A stretch of 64,000 bases of DNA from contig CM023534.1 in the NCBI GenBank assembly GCA_013350335.1, positions 9,701,542 through 9,765,541 of the forward strand. The letters run 5' to 3'. Under the pieces are notes generated by a model. The model saw nothing but the letters and a program-made list of their open reading frames with translations. It was not told the origin of the DNA and made no database searches. A program made the position numbers and the translations under genes. Below are positions 1 to 12,200 of this stretch, piece by piece (the stretch's first letter is position 1; each line of letters begins with the position of its first letter). The DNA comes from Chimonanthus salicifolius. Its lineage: Eukaryota > Streptophyta > Magnoliopsida > Laurales > Calycanthaceae.

Positions 1-2756
1 TTGTGTCAAAAATCTTTGACAGAGGCATCATCTCTAAGGATATGGGGGGCGGATTTATCACTTTGATTCCGAAAAAGATTGGTGCTTCTGCTTTAAAAGA
101 TTTTCATCCTATAGCTTTGATTGATGGTCCTTACAAGATTTTAACTAAAATTCTCGTCAATCATTTGAAAAATGATTTGCCTCTTATCATCTCCCCAGTG
201 CAAAGTACTTTTTTGGAAGGCAGACAAATTGTAGATTTAGTTATCGTTGCTCATGAATGTTTGGACTCTAAATTTTCATCTGGTGAAGGAGGTGTGATGT
301 GTAAGTTAGAGTGTTAGACTTTCAGAAAGCTTATGATAATGTGTTGATTGGTCCTTTCTGGCTTTTGTTATGAGGTGAATGGGCTTTGGTGAGCGTTGGA
401 GGGGTTGGATAATGTCTTGCTTGTCTTCAACGCATTTGTCAATGCTGATTAACAGGAGCCCTAAGGGGTTTTTCAGGATGAAGAAAGGTGTCCGACAAGG
501 GGATCCGTTAATTCCATATTTATATGTTATGGTGACAAAGGCTCTTCATCTAATATTTCAGGTTGTGTTTCCTCAGGGTTGGATTCAAGGTTTCCGTATC
601 ACGAATTCAAATATTGAGATTTCTATCTTCAATATGCAGATGATATTGTACTTTTCCTCAAGGCAGATGAGGAGGTTTTGAAAGTGGTCTTGGTAGTCCT
701 ACAGTGATTTCAGATTTGCTCAAGGTTGACGATCAATTTAGATAAGAGTAAAAATATGGGTGAGAATGTTGAGCACAAGCGGTGCGTGGAATTGGCGGCA
801 TCATTGGAATGTAAAGTTGCTTCTTTGCCCTCTAAGTACTTGGGGGTTCCTCTATGTAAAGGAAAACCTCGAAAGGTGTGTTGGACTCAATTATTGATAA
901 AATGGAGAGACGATTATCGGCTTGGAAGGAGAAGTATTTGTCGCTTGGTGGTAGGGTCATTCTAATTAAGGCAGTCTTATTTAGCCTTCCTGTTTATTGT
1001 AGGTGTCTCTTTACATGCCCAATAGCAGTGATTGAAAAGCTAGAAAAGATTCAGAGGAATTTTTTGTGGAATGATGATAGTGATATGCGAAAATTTCATT
1101 TGATCAATTGGTCACAGGTTTGTAAATCTAAAGAGGAAGGTGGTCTTGGGATTCAACCTCTTCGGCATTTTAATGATGCTTTGTTAGGGAAGTGGCTACG
1201 GCGGTTGGGTGATTCCTCATATGGTCTTTGGAAGTATATTATTCGAAAAAAAAAAATATAGCTTGCAAGGTTATGGTTGGCGGATTGATAATGCTAATGG
1301 GGGAGATTCAAGTTTCTAGAAGGGAGTTTGCTCAGTGGCAACAGACTTCGGACGGCACATTAGATATCATGTTTACTAAGGTGTGGATATCCTTTTTTGG
1401 TTGAATAAATAGTTGGGTGATGTTCCTTTGGCCCAATCGTTCCCTGTGTTGTTCTCTCTTGCTTCAAATAGAGAGTCTACAGTTAGGGAATGCTATGAAG
1501 TAATTCATAATAAGGTAGTTTGGGGTCCACAGTTTTGAATGGAGTTGGAAGATTGGAATGGTTGAGGATTGGAAGACATTAATGAATCTCTTGGGGAGCG
1601 TCTTTGTGATGGATTATGAGAAGGATAGGTGGATTTGGGAGTCAACCTTCATGGTTTGTTCTCAGTGCAATCTTTTTGTAAAAACCTTTTGAAGGTTGGT
1701 GATGCCCCTTCCATACACCCTAAAATTTGGGTCGGAGCCTCTTCATTGAAAGTGAAGATATTTGGATGGCTTGCAGGTTTACTGAAAATCTTGAATATTG
1801 ATAATCTGCGATAGAGTAGGATGCTCATTGTGAATGCTTGTCCTTTGTGTTTATCGGGTGATGAGTCAGTTAATCATCTTCTAGCTTCACTACCAGTTCT
1901 CTTATCAAATTTGGATGCATTATTTTCAGTTGTTGGGTATTGCTATTGCTTTTTGTATGCCCCGTACACGGGGTGAGTTGTTTAATGAAGAGGTGGTTGA
2001 GCATTGTTGGTCCATTCAGTTGGACGCAATAAAAGGGTGTTCCAAGGTAAGGCGTGTTTTATTTTGTCACTGCTGGATAAAATTAAATTTCATGCAGCTT
2101 GGTGGTTGGTAGGGTCGACTAAGTTCCGAGGAGTTTCTGTTTCAAATTTGTGCAGAGATTAGGCTTCCGTAGATTCGATTGTGCATCATTTGGAACAAAC
2201 TCATCAAGTTCCTTGGACTCCTCCTGCTTGTGGGCTTCTTAAGCTTAATTTTGATGGAAGACGTATGCGAGAGATTGGTCTCGCAAGGTATGGTGGGGTC
2301 GGGTCCACAATGTTCTCTTATGCTAGTCCAATTGCCAATGGTTCTGTCATTGAGGAGGAAGTATTTGCTTTGTGGCATGGTATTCTGGAGTTGGAGGACT
2401 TCGGTGTTCCTAGAAGATTGATAGAAGGGGATTCTCAGGTTGTTGTTACATGGGTGTTGGGTTCGCAATGACCGTGGGTTTATTTGGACAAAATTGAAAG
2501 GATAAGGCATATTATATTATTGCTACTTTTGATTTTAAAGTTGCTTTGGTTCCTTGGTCAACTAATTCTGCAGATGATATGGCTCGTCAGGGGTTACTTT
2601 TAGAGTCAGAAGTTGTAAATTAAATCATGTAATTTGGAGAAGGTTTTTGTTGTTTCATTACGGTGGGCTTCCATTGGCCTACTTTTGTTTTTTTTTTTTT
2701 TTTTTTTTGTATTTCCCTTTTGAATTAATGAAGTAATCGTTAAAAAAAAAAAAAAA
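1..2756 (+). mobile_element. Degenerate L1-type LINE, 3' part (RT, zinc-binding RT-associated domain, RNase H, poly-A)
   Basis: A non-LTR retrotransposon whose 5' end lies outside the window. Fragments in shifting frames read as a plant L1 ORF2. Reverse transcriptase blocks lie at 3-340 (IPKKIGASALKDFHPIAL, then a DFQKAYDNV-like block) and at 379-680 ([17 protein letters not shown], followed by a decayed catalytic block). The thumb and linker region is at 726-1260 (SLPSKYLGVPL, RRLSAWKEKYLSLGGRVILI). A zinc-binding RT-associated remnant lies around 1629-2100 and an RNase H-like segment at 2181-2471. A T-rich 3' UTR ends in a poly-A run at about 2742-2756. Many frameshifts and stops separate these blocks, so it is not autonomous. 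The poly-A abuts the duplicated SNAPC3 segment exactly where similarity to the 23.4 kb copy begins. Family is clear; subfamily is not. Confidence 0.9.
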
Positions 2757-3117
2757 CCGACTAATCCCATCGATTTTGCAATTACTTATTAAAAAAGAAG
2801 AAATACAACCAAAAATCACTTAAGATAGTATCTGCTAATATTTCCGACATTTATGTTTCGCTCCATTCCCCCAGCCAAGAGATTTTGGCCGAAACTTGTT
2901 GCTGAGGCTATGCTTGAAATAGAAGTAGGATGTTTTCTTTCACTGAATATCCAATAAAAATAAGAGTAGTTCGCTGAATCCGCAGAGTGTGTGCGTGTGT
3001 CGTCCACACCAATAAAGTTGTGGAATCGACATCAGATGGATTTGGGATTTCTTTATTTTTTAGTGTGGGGGGAACAGAAATTGGAACTAGAAAGGAGATT
3101 GTAATGGAGTTGGATAC

Positions 3118-3251
3118 CTTGAGTTCTTGATCGAAGGAAGATTGAAATTCAGGGACGCTGGTGAGGGGGCCGACGAAATTGTCGGGGATGATGGGGCCGC
3201 CTCGAGGACCCGAGACGTGGGCATCTTCATCTTCTTCAAGCCTGAAATCCA

Positions 3252-3255
<4 letters not shown>
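3118..3255 (-). CDS. SNAPC3/SNAP50-like first coding exon (second copy, better conserved)
   Basis: A 138-nt exon (46 codons) starting at the ATG on 3255 and ending at an AAG|GTATCC donor. It reads MVDFRLEEDEDAHVSGPRGG and continues through VGPLTSVPEFQSSFDQELK. The PRGGPI and VGPLT-VP motifs are typical of the N-terminus of plant SNAPC3 (SRD2-like) proteins, a subunit of the complex that binds the snRNA upstream sequence element. PRGGPI is better preserved here than in the 23.8 kb copy, which reads ARGAPI. Downstream, intron 1 runs into the poly-A of an L1 element at 2756, so any remaining exons would lie beyond the LINE and off the left edge. It may be the first exon of a live gene with a LINE in intron 1, or an orphan exon. 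Confidence 0.7.

Positions 3256-3282
<27 letters not shown>
3256..3282. repeat. (TC)n/(GA)n microsatellite immediately upstream of the exon-1 ATG
   Basis: About 14 TC units directly abut the start codon of the minus-strand SNAPC3 exon 1, so on the gene strand a GA run ends at the ATG. The other copy has only a short interrupted version near 23900-23920. GA/CT runs are common in plant 5' UTRs. Confidence 0.9.
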
Positions 3283-3286
<4 letters not shown>

Positions 3287-3524
3287 GGAGAAACAGGGGA
3301 TTGGCGCGAAGATTTTCTTGCAAAGCCCTAGTAGAACAAAATTCATGTTGCAACCGGTAAACCGTCTAATTTTAATAATATGTTATCGCACGCTTTCCTA
3401 CACTTAAATTTAAAAAAATTATTCTATTAAAATAAATTAGAGATTAATAATATTAAAATTACAAAATATATATTAAAAAAATTATTCATATAATTTAAAT
3501 AAATATAGTTGATATTTAATAGTG

Positions 3525-3654
3525 AACTCTATTTTAATTTTTTTTGAATTTACGCGTGAAAAATCGCAGAATACTCAGCGTAAAATCTTAGGCGGAAAGC
3601 AACCAGTTGAGCTACACCCATATGTAATTGTTAAATTGTAACTCTATTTTAATT
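3525..3654 (-). mobile_element. Short tRNA-derived SINE with perfect 15-bp target-site duplication
   Basis: A 100-bp insert at 3540-3639 is flanked by two exact copies of aactctattttaatt (3525-3539 and 3640-3654). The other segmental copy has a single uninterrupted site at 24174-24188. On the minus strand the insert starts with gggtgtagctcaactggtt, which matches a pol III box A in a tRNA-like head, and ends in an A-run. Its middle (gattttacgctga) is shared with the SINE at 57701-57868. No clear box B is visible, so it appears internally shortened. Confidence 0.85.
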
Positions 3655-3729
3655 ATTTATTTAATTTAATTTAAATTCAGTAATTATGTGTATTTTTTAA
3701 GACTTATTTCTTATAAATTCTCACATCAA

Positions 3730-3733
<4 letters not shown>

Positions 3734-3807
<74 letters not shown>
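3734..3807. repeat. (TA)n microsatellite, about 74 bp
   Basis: An uninterrupted TA dinucleotide run just left of a second LINE fragment. No gene is attached to it. Confidence 0.97.
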
Positions 3808-3810
<3 letters not shown>

Positions 3811-3949
3811 GATCAATAAATCCCATCTCATTATTAAAGTCGCTCAATCCAATCTCATAACAATATCTCTATGACTCAATCATGTTAGTTTAGAATTACC
3901 CTAAATGTAACAATATTATGTATATCTCAAAGCAGAAGGAGAAAATGTG

Positions 3950-4400
3950 TTTGGAACATGATACCTCCTGTGGTCTTATGGTCTATTTGGAAGAAAAGGA
4001 GTTTAAGAACTTTTGATGGGATTGCTTCAGATTTCAAAGACTTTTTAATGCTAAATGGAGATTATGTACGTGGTTGTGTGCTAATAAGGAGTTCAGTGAT
4101 TGCAAAGCTGGAGACTTGTTTACGTCGTAAGAGGGTTGCCTGAAGTCCTACACCCGTAGGAGGAAGCATCGGGAGGTTTGGTCCCCTCCATCGAGTGGCT
4201 CTTTAAAATTTAATGTGGATGGTGCTTTTAGGGGTAAGCCTGGACCTGTTAAGATTAGAGGAGTTCTTAGATATTATTCGAGCCATACTAGTGTCGTTTT
4301 TTCAGAATTTGTAAGGTCCTTAGAATCGAATGAGGCGGAGCTTCTTAGTATTAGGAGAGCCTTGACCTTAAGTTTTGGTACGAGGGGAGGTAGTATAGTG
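3950..4400 (+). mobile_element. LINE C-terminal remnant (RNase H-like)
   Basis: Two fragments resemble the end of a plant L1 ORF2. The first (3958-4140) reads VVLWSIWKKRSLRTFDG, like the linker before RNase H. The second (4215-4400) reads NVDGAFRGKPGPVKIRGVLR and then ESNEAELLSIRRAL, which matches the first RNase H strands and the conserved acidic helix. The similarity dies out near 4400 in AT-rich DNA. It is probably a separate insertion from the LINE at 1-2756. Confidence 0.75.
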
Positions 4401-4460
4401 ATTGTTAATACTTTTATTAATGATATTTTCATTGTTAATACTTTTATTAATGATATCTTC
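4401..4460. repeat. Tandem duplication of a 30-bp unit
   Basis: Two 30-bp units beginning attgttaatacttttattaa lie head to tail at 4401-4430 and 4431-4460, differing at one base. They sit at the broken end of the RNase H remnant. Confidence 0.93.
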
Positions 4461-6841
4461 ATTGTCACCTTTTCAACAAAAAACAAAAAAAAACAACACT
4501 CAAAAATAAATTTATTGTTTGAATTTAAAAAACAAGCACTAAATTGGCTTTCTACTCTAAAAATATTTTGTGCAGATTACACACTAAATTATAGTCTACG
4601 TAAGAAATCCCCAGAATTAAATGATAATTTTTTTTGTTAACAACTAGATAAAACTCTACAATGTGTTTGAGACTTCCGGTCTAAATTTAAAATAGGTCAT
4701 ATTTAGAATGGATTTGATAAAAGATGACAATGACTATAAATTAGTTTAAGAAGATAGCTTTAAATAAAAGAGTAGGACCTAAACATATAATCAAGATAAA
4801 AAAAAAAATTCTTACTTTTTACAATTTCAAATAATAAGGACTTCGAACATTAAAAATAAAAAAATAAAAATAACTAGTGTTTTTACTCGCGTAATGATAA
4901 GAATATTGAAAGTATACACTATTATCTAAAAAATGGTGTTTCTTGGCTTAGACGACTTTAAAATAATTTATACTTTTTTCATTTATAATATTATGAAGTT
5001 AAAAATAGATATGGCTTACCTTCTGAAGGCATGAATTGAAATCAATCATAAACTTAATGATCGATTAAAAGTTTAAAATGGTTCCAATTGAATTTATTAA
5101 AATGAGACCTATCAGTGATTTTTGCAATGAACGTATTTTACACTTTTCTTTATTTATTTAGTCATTTATTCTTTTATTTGTATTTTTCTTTCTCTATAAA
5201 TAAAATCACTGGATGGACAGAACAAATCCCAATATTGTTTTACACTACACTCGCAATCACCACTCAATTTGTGGAGAAAATTCACTCTATTTAAAATTAT
5301 GTTCACCGTTAAATTAAAAAAAAAAATACAAATTACTAAATCTTTACGATCTTTAAGGCATGTAAAGATACTAATTAAAAAAAAAAACTAATGTTCTACT
5401 AAAAAATTGAAACTTCTAATTAAATTATCCCATGTTTCACACTTAAGAAAAAGCTTGTGAAATCTTATTGATCATTGAAAGGATAAAAATAAATTTTGTA
5501 GCACATTCATGAAAACATATGAGAGTGGGTTAAATTTTCAGTGCAAAATCATAAACACCATATACAGGATAACTGTATTTCAATTCATTTTAAGCCAATT
5601 AAAAAAAGTTGATTTCATCCAAAATTTCTAAGTAATATTTTAATGTTAGAAAATTTTATTTTTTTGATAAAACTCAATATTTCACAATATCAGAATTGCT
5701 CAAATCGAGATCCCAATTAACTAAAATTAGTTAAATTCAAGTTTGACCGAAATCTATTCGTAAAACTTGAACCTAATTTCAAGCCCAAAAATGTGTATGC
5801 AGGCTTGTTTTGGTCAAGATGGAATTTCTTTGTTATACATTATACAATATCAATTAAAAAAATATATTTAATGTAATATAGTTCAAATTTTGGGCTTCCA
5901 AATCATATTTAGAAGTCAGAAAACCAACTCTAAGTAAGTAGATAGAATTCTGACTTTCATAATAACGACGATGATAACCTATCTTATTCAGACTTTTAAT
6001 TCGGAGTTAATATTTTAGACTAAAAAATAAATCCAACTTGAGCACTCAAATCCTTTTGTTTTTTTTTTACACCCTCTCTAAACGTTTTCTTCTTTTTATT
6101 TATTTTTATGTTTTCCCATTGCACCTGATCATTCATTGAAATCTGGAACTCCCACATGCACTCTCTTTTTGTTTATTCCCGAAAGCTCAAGTCTTTCTCA
6201 ATAGATTAAAACCAACTCGCGCATGTGGATAACACGTGCATGTATCAACAAGTGGGACCTGCCAGCAAGAACCACCAGACATAAAAAATTGGCGACGGGT
6301 CCCACTGCTGGTGGCCCACCTTGGTTGGCAATTGACATTCAAGGGCAATGCAAATGATGTAAACAGGAAAGTATTTTGTATGTGATCTGTGTGCTCTATA
6401 TGAGCAAACTCATAAGAAAATAAGTGGCTTGTCCTCTCCAATTGTGTTTGACACCTTTTTTTTATCAGACTAAGGTATCCAGGCGTCTTACCTGACATAG
6501 TCAAGATACATCAAAACTATTCTTTCGACCAGATTGAAAAGGAAATGCCTTTGCTTGATTGGTTGAAAAATGCAATAAAAACATTTCTTTTTCCAGAAAA
6601 GTTACAGCACAATAAATTAGTAAATGGGTAAAACAAGTGGAATCCACACCAATATTCAACTCTATTTTGAAGCTGAAGTATAGATTTTTAAGTGTGAAAT
6701 TTTAGTTAATATGAAAATTCTTATGCTCAAGCCTTCAACATTCATTAGTGAATCTCATACATTTTCATTCTTCAATCTAAAACCTTCCTGTACAAACGAT
6801 CTCATTATTACTATTCGGTACTGTGATTGCTATTATTGTTG
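4461..6841. other. AT-rich intergenic region, no gene seen
   Basis: I see no supported coding region here. Short open frames are chance. A GC-richer stretch at about 6200-6350 contains ggtcccact and gtggcccacc but no recognisable gene or repeat. Positions 6700-6841 would hold the end of the SNAPC3-like locus; a weak gtatga..cttcatga-like trace near 6740-6760 is not enough to call the final exon. Confidence 0.6.
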
Positions 6842-7040
6842 CTGCAAAAATACAAAGGATTTTCCTCTGCCCATTTATCATCAAGGGTTACCTTTGTTGC
6901 TCGGAAGGTCCTGCAAACTAAGCATTTCCGCCATGAGGTACCAGCTGAAATGTGAGGATGGGATATGCTGCCCGGTTCTGTACGTCTTCTGGATGAACCA
7001 AACGCATCTCTCTTATGACAAATATATGTTTACAGTCTCC
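6842..7040 (-). pseudogene. SNAPC3-like exon 11, frameshifted and truncated
   Basis: Begins after TGTTCAG| with [20 protein letters not shown] and continues [13 protein letters not shown], then hits an in-frame stop at 6918-6920. In a frame shifted by one base the similarity resumes as [19 protein letters not shown] then AEENPLYFC, and is lost after about 6842. The shift lies between 6930 and 6941, where 11 nt stand where 12 would be expected. The usual Cys before YFC is Leu. Confidence 0.82.
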
Positions 7041-7340
7041 CTGAACAATGTCCCACGAACTGAGTGTAAGAACCAAAAGCTGAAGCCCAGAAAGATATCA
7101 TACAAAAACTCAAAAAGAAACAAACGGTTTTGGCTTGTCCTTGGATCTCAAGCAGTTTGTGCTTCATTAAGATGAGCACACACATCTCAACGTTTGAAGG
7201 TAATACTAACATACATCTATTCTGCCTGAAAGTGACTGCACACTTACACTGATATATCACAACTAGCATTGTATGGCAAGATAATGAAAGAAATATACCA
7301 TCTAAAAAAAAGTACAATGGAAGTGAAATCGGGCCATTCT

Positions 7341-7658
7341 CGAGACATTGTTACCGAGACACCCAATAAAAATGGATTTTTAGGGCCCACTTTATTGGGT
7401 CTGATGTCAAGAAGACCATATGAATAGTTATTGTATAATGTTTCAAATCCATCTAATGATCTTATCTCTTGATTTTGACATTTTAAAAATCAATAGCCCA
7501 TACTCATCAAAATTTAAAAGCCGAGATTATATGGCTTTAGATAATCAATTGAGAGTGAAACTTTACATACTCTGTATCTATGCAATCACCTATCAAATGA
7601 ACCTAAATTTGCGAGACCTATGTTTGATCTAATAACATGTCTCGTTAGTGTGTCTCGC
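7341..7658. mobile_element. MITE family copy 1 (GAGAC-type terminal inverted repeats)
   Basis: Its left end reads cgagacattgttaccgagac and the inverted right end reads cgagacacactaacgagac. The interior is homologous to 40205-40540: both contain tactcatcaaaatttaaaa, then agattata, gaaa-ttta-atact and actatcaaatgaac in the same order. No transposase is encoded. I could not settle a target-site duplication, so the superfamily is open. It lies in SNAPC3 intron 10. Confidence 0.75.
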
Positions 7659-9018
7659 TGGTATTTCTCACTAACCTAACTCTTCTAAAATTTTCTTTTG
7701 TCCCTTCCCATTTTTCTTTTACTCGGATGAAACTGTCAACCTTGTAATGCGGATGGAGACATGCTGTACTTTAGAATAATCCAGTTAGTCAACACTACTT
7801 GGCCATGAACCAGACCAGGAAGGAAATAAAGACAAATATTGGATTAAGAGACAATACAGAGAATGCTAGTTGGGGTTGGGGTGGGAGGGAAGGGAAGTGT
7901 TCTGTTTAAAGAATTTTCCTTTTATAAAATGGTAGCATGACTAAAGCCCACAACCTTTATAGCTGAACCATGAGCAAGCCGACAACCTTTATAGTTGAAC
8001 CATGAGCACCACAAATTGTGCTCTACATGCACTCGTCTAGATTAGACTTCATGTGAGTGGATATGTAGTTCTTAAACGGCGTATGCCTTGGAGGAATTTT
8101 TTTTTAGCAAATCATGCATGCTAGGATTGTTTGTAGTTATTCAAATAGCAAACATGGGATTTTGGTTACACTAGGGGCTTAAAGAGTTTTTTTTTTTTTT
8201 AAATTAGAAAAAAGTGGTATTTCGTGAGATCAGTGTAATCAGCATAAGAGAATCAGTTTCATGAGTTGTAAAAATTCCTAGTAAAAAGAGATGATCATAG
8301 AGCCTGCTAGGTGTAGGTACAGACTTCTAAGGAGCAGCACAGTTGGTTGAGCCAACATAGTTAATCAAAACTGGTGATAATCTAATCCAACAATAGATCA
8401 AGTCATAAGGACAGGAGCATGTAAAAAAGGTTCTAGAGGCAGAAGACACGTGTAGCATTGTCATCTTGAGTTGCTCGCAATATTGCAATTTGAAATGAGT
8501 GAACGAGTTGGGTAATATGTTGACTTGTTTATGCTTAGAAGAAATCTCCCCTTTAGTATTTCCACTGTATAGATAACACTAACGTGGCATTTAACACTTG
8601 TGCTGCATTACTTCACAGTAACATGTGAGACACCACCTCAAACCTGTAGCCATTTTGCGTTGTATGAATAATATCTAGGCACTATAAAGTAGTAAAAGAA
8701 TATCAAGAAGATTTTGTTTCAACTGATATTGTTATATTTAGATGGATTAACAGCCACAGATACCTCCATATTATTCTTGGACCTCAGCATGCATTTCATA
8801 GCAAATCAAAAGATAAATTCAAGCAGAGAGAGCAGAATATAACCAAATGTCTCTAAAAAGATCCAGAAAGGCCAAATGAAGATTTTCAACACAAACAAGC
8901 AAGCTGCCACGTATTATCCCCGGCAGAAGAATTCCTTGTTTGAGGTCAAAAAATATGCTTCAACACATAAACAAGAAAATATAAAGAAACGAAAGAACAA
9001 AAGAAGACAGGAATTTAC

Positions 9019-9282
9019 CTGATGACAGTAAAGATACCTAGCACCCAATCTGAAATGCAAGTCACAAAAACGAGCTTTATGCATCTCAATTGTTCTAAAT
9101 TGAGGCAACTTAGTAATCAATCCACTCCCTCCCAGTGATTTGAGCATATTATGCAGGTCTGCAGGTAAAATAATGGACTCCCATTTTTCTAGTGCTTCTT
9201 CCTTACAGTTTCTAAGCCAGCTGAATATTGGTTCACTGTAATCTATAGCAGATGGATCCCTCAGATCATTGTAGAACACATC
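9019..9282 (-). CDS. SNAPC3-like exon 10 (most conserved core)
   Basis: 88 codons between TTTCTGCAG| and CATCAG|GTAAAT, starting DVFYNDLRDPSAIDYSEPIF and ending RFCDLHFRLGARYLYCHQ. These are hallmark motifs of SNAP50. The exon is open and in phase with exon 9 (9718-9590; [19 protein letters not shown] to [10 protein letters not shown]) and with the start of exon 11. It is the strongest single piece of evidence for the family call. Confidence 0.88.
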
Positions 9283-12200
9283 CTGCAGAAACGAAACACA
9301 GGCATAATTAAAGGATGAGAACAAATAGATAGATATCAAAATAGATATATTGAACAACAGATGTGTAGGGGCTGCTTTATCATCATGTCTGGCTGCTCCT
9401 TAAAATTTGAACATTGATATAATTGGGTCCAACTGTAGAAGAGGGATGTCCCCAAAAATCCCAAAATAATTGTGACACTATGCATCCCCATGCACCATAA
9501 CCATAAAATTCCTAAAGAAATACATAAATTATATCACAATAACTTCAATGAGATGCTGAAAATTAAAATTAACAAAAAAAATACATTACCTCAATGAAGA
9601 AACATCCAGAAGGATCATGCTGTTCTGCCTTTTGCATCAACTGGTCTTTCATGCATTTATAGATACTATCCTTCAGTTCAGTGAGGGTTTGTGTTCCTAA
9701 CACCAGGAATTCTTGGATCTACAACAGTTACAGAAAAACATGAATAGCTTATAAATATATGTTGTGACAAAAATCAGCACCATGTTTTAGCCTTATCCCA
9801 TCAATCTGGGATCTGTAGTTATTAGAGAAAAAAATACAACAGGGAATTTTAATAAGCTCAAATGAGCCAAATGAAGCTATAATAACAATGGTGGTTATAA
9901 TAATAACAGCATACGGATGATTGAATCAAAAGAATATGGCAAAATGAATAGTCAATCACGTTGACTTTCAGATATGAATTTCAACAAAATGTGGAAACTT
10001 GGGCAATTAGAAGGGCATTAAAGGCTTCTAAAGAATCACTTTTCTGGGAAGCTTATCGTTGACTGATTCTTTTAAATGCTTCTAACAGCATCTCATGCCT
10101 CATGGGTGTTTGGAAGGGCAAATCACCTTGGATTCTTACTAAACTCCTTAGAGAAGTCAAATCATAGAGTGATGTGATTGTGTCTTATGTGCAGTCAGAA
10201 CTACTGCACATTTTGTGGCAGACATTTTTGGCAAGCATGGTGTAAACAGAAAAAAAAATGGGGCAACATTTCAGTGCACTTGAATGATACTCGATGATTG
10301 AATGAAGGTTATTTAGTAGTATAGTTGAGTGTAACTGGGTTTGGGGACATGCTTACAAGGTTTCTGAGCATAGTTCCGCGTCCTGTAGATAGCTATGCTT
10401 GCAATTATTTCTTATAATGATTTTCTATTAGCAATCAGAAAAAAGAATTTCAAAAAGTGGATTTAGTGAAAGGTTATACTGTCTTTGAAGTTGCATCTTC
10501 TTTGTTAGATGCATTACAATACAAATGAATTAGAAAAAGGAAATATTACAGAGGTAACAATACTTCTAGATGTACATGAGCCTGTTTTACAGATGGCAAT
10601 GTGACTCGAACACAAACATTTGTCGCAACAATGAACAATTTCCAGTTGTCACAAGTTCATCAAAAGAAAACGAGTTAATATGACAGATCTTAAGCATTAA
10701 GGCCATGTTCAGATCCTTGTTATTCCAGGAGTAGACCCCTTCTCTAGGTTTCAGACTTTATCATCACTGCAGAACTTGAAATATTATTTAAAAAAAAAAA
10801 CTCTACATGCCTTTTGGAGAACCAACAACCAACATGGAAAACCACACCAAAGAACAAATCCATCATCCTCCATTTGGTTAATTTTCATGGAAAATGGTAA
10901 GAAATCTCAACCCACCATATCATAGGATCTTTTAAAGCCTAAATTTTTAAAAACCTCCAAAAGTTAAACCTGGTTTCAAGTCCAACCAACAGGGTTTGAG
11001 TCAAGTCTGGACACTTTTGGAAGCAGATCCCAAATCCACTATAAACCCAACCTATTGATATCTCTACTCAAGTACTCTTCCCTATTTCTATCACTTTTTA
11101 TTAATCCAAAAGTCCAATTGTTTCTCATTAATCCAAAAGTCCATGACGAGGGCATTACGGGACGCCAGTAAAGAAGAAAGATGCATCAAAATCTAGATGT
11201 TTCCTTAATATGGTTAGATGATGATTTTGTGCACATTTCTAATATATCCGACCAAGGGTAGAGACAAATCCAGTCATAGATTACCCAAATTGTCCATAGA
11301 TTTGTGATTAGACTGCTTGGAAGGCCTGATTTGACCGTTCGTATATTCAGACTAGATTTGGGTGTTGTTTGTCCATCAGATTGTGATTGACATGATCCAA
11401 AACCGTTGAATGGATCCAAAGTTGCCATAGCAGTGGATTTAGAGAGATTACTTTATTATTTATTTTATTTTTATTTGAGTATCAACTTTATGGAATGTAA
11501 TAAGTTAATTTAAAGGGCTTGTAATAAAATTCATTAGTTTGTCACATCTTTCTCCACTATGTACTAGTATTTCTTCTGCCTCAGAAGTAACTTACAAGCA
11601 CATTCTCCTATTTGGCACTACTTGACAAGTAAAATAAGAGTTTTTTTATGCAATTAAGGACATATTTAATATCCCTTAATTCATAGTTTTGGGTGTTCAA
11701 ATTTGTCTCTTTCTTGACACTACAAGCCCTCCATTGTGAAGCTTTTAGAGAATTCAAGTGGTAAAACCCTAAAACCATATAGAAACTTATACGCTCTTAA
11801 AAAAAAGAATAAAAAACAATTTATCATGATCCCAACAATATAACTAATAACAAGAGCTATAGAAGTATCTAACCTTTAAGAAGCTTCAAAGAGGTAGTTA
11901 AAATAGAAATGTCAGTAACTTTTTAGAGGATTTATTATGATAAATCTCAATGCGAAGAACAGTTTCTGGATTCTGCACTTGGACATATTCATCTGTACTC
12001 AACAACTTGACCTGTTTACGACATTTGAAGATACAATGTATATCAGCAAACGGGAAATACAAAGATAAGCCCCTGATATATGCAAGAAACAGAGACAGCT
12101 GAAGTGCAGAATGCAAACAGAAACGCATAAGGCTCTCCTGCCCAACCTGTATGCGTAATGCATCTAAATAATCGCAAATTCATAACTCAAAAACTAAAAG

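Larger units (their letters stand above)
2757..3728. repeat. Segmental duplication, copy A (SNAPC3 promoter, exon 1 and start of intron 1)
   Basis: This segment is nearly identical over long stretches to 23441-24260, in the same orientation. Similarity starts directly after the LINE poly-A with ccgactaatcccatcgattt and runs through intron 1, exon 1 and the upstream AT-rich flank. Differences are small indels, a longer (GA)n tract in this copy, and a 100-bp SINE-like insertion here (3540-3639) that is absent from the other copy. About 20.7 kb separates corresponding points. Confidence 0.92.

Noticed and set aside
6918..6945. Tiny intron removing the exon 11 frameshift
   Set aside because: A GT at ctg|gtacct and an AG at gcttag exist, but the intron would be about 24 nt, far below the plant minimum.
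6711..7175. 154-codon open frame on the plus strand
   Set aside because: It lies opposite the SNAPC3-like exon 11. Its Cys-rich stretch (CDCYYCCC) is an antisense reading with no family similarity.
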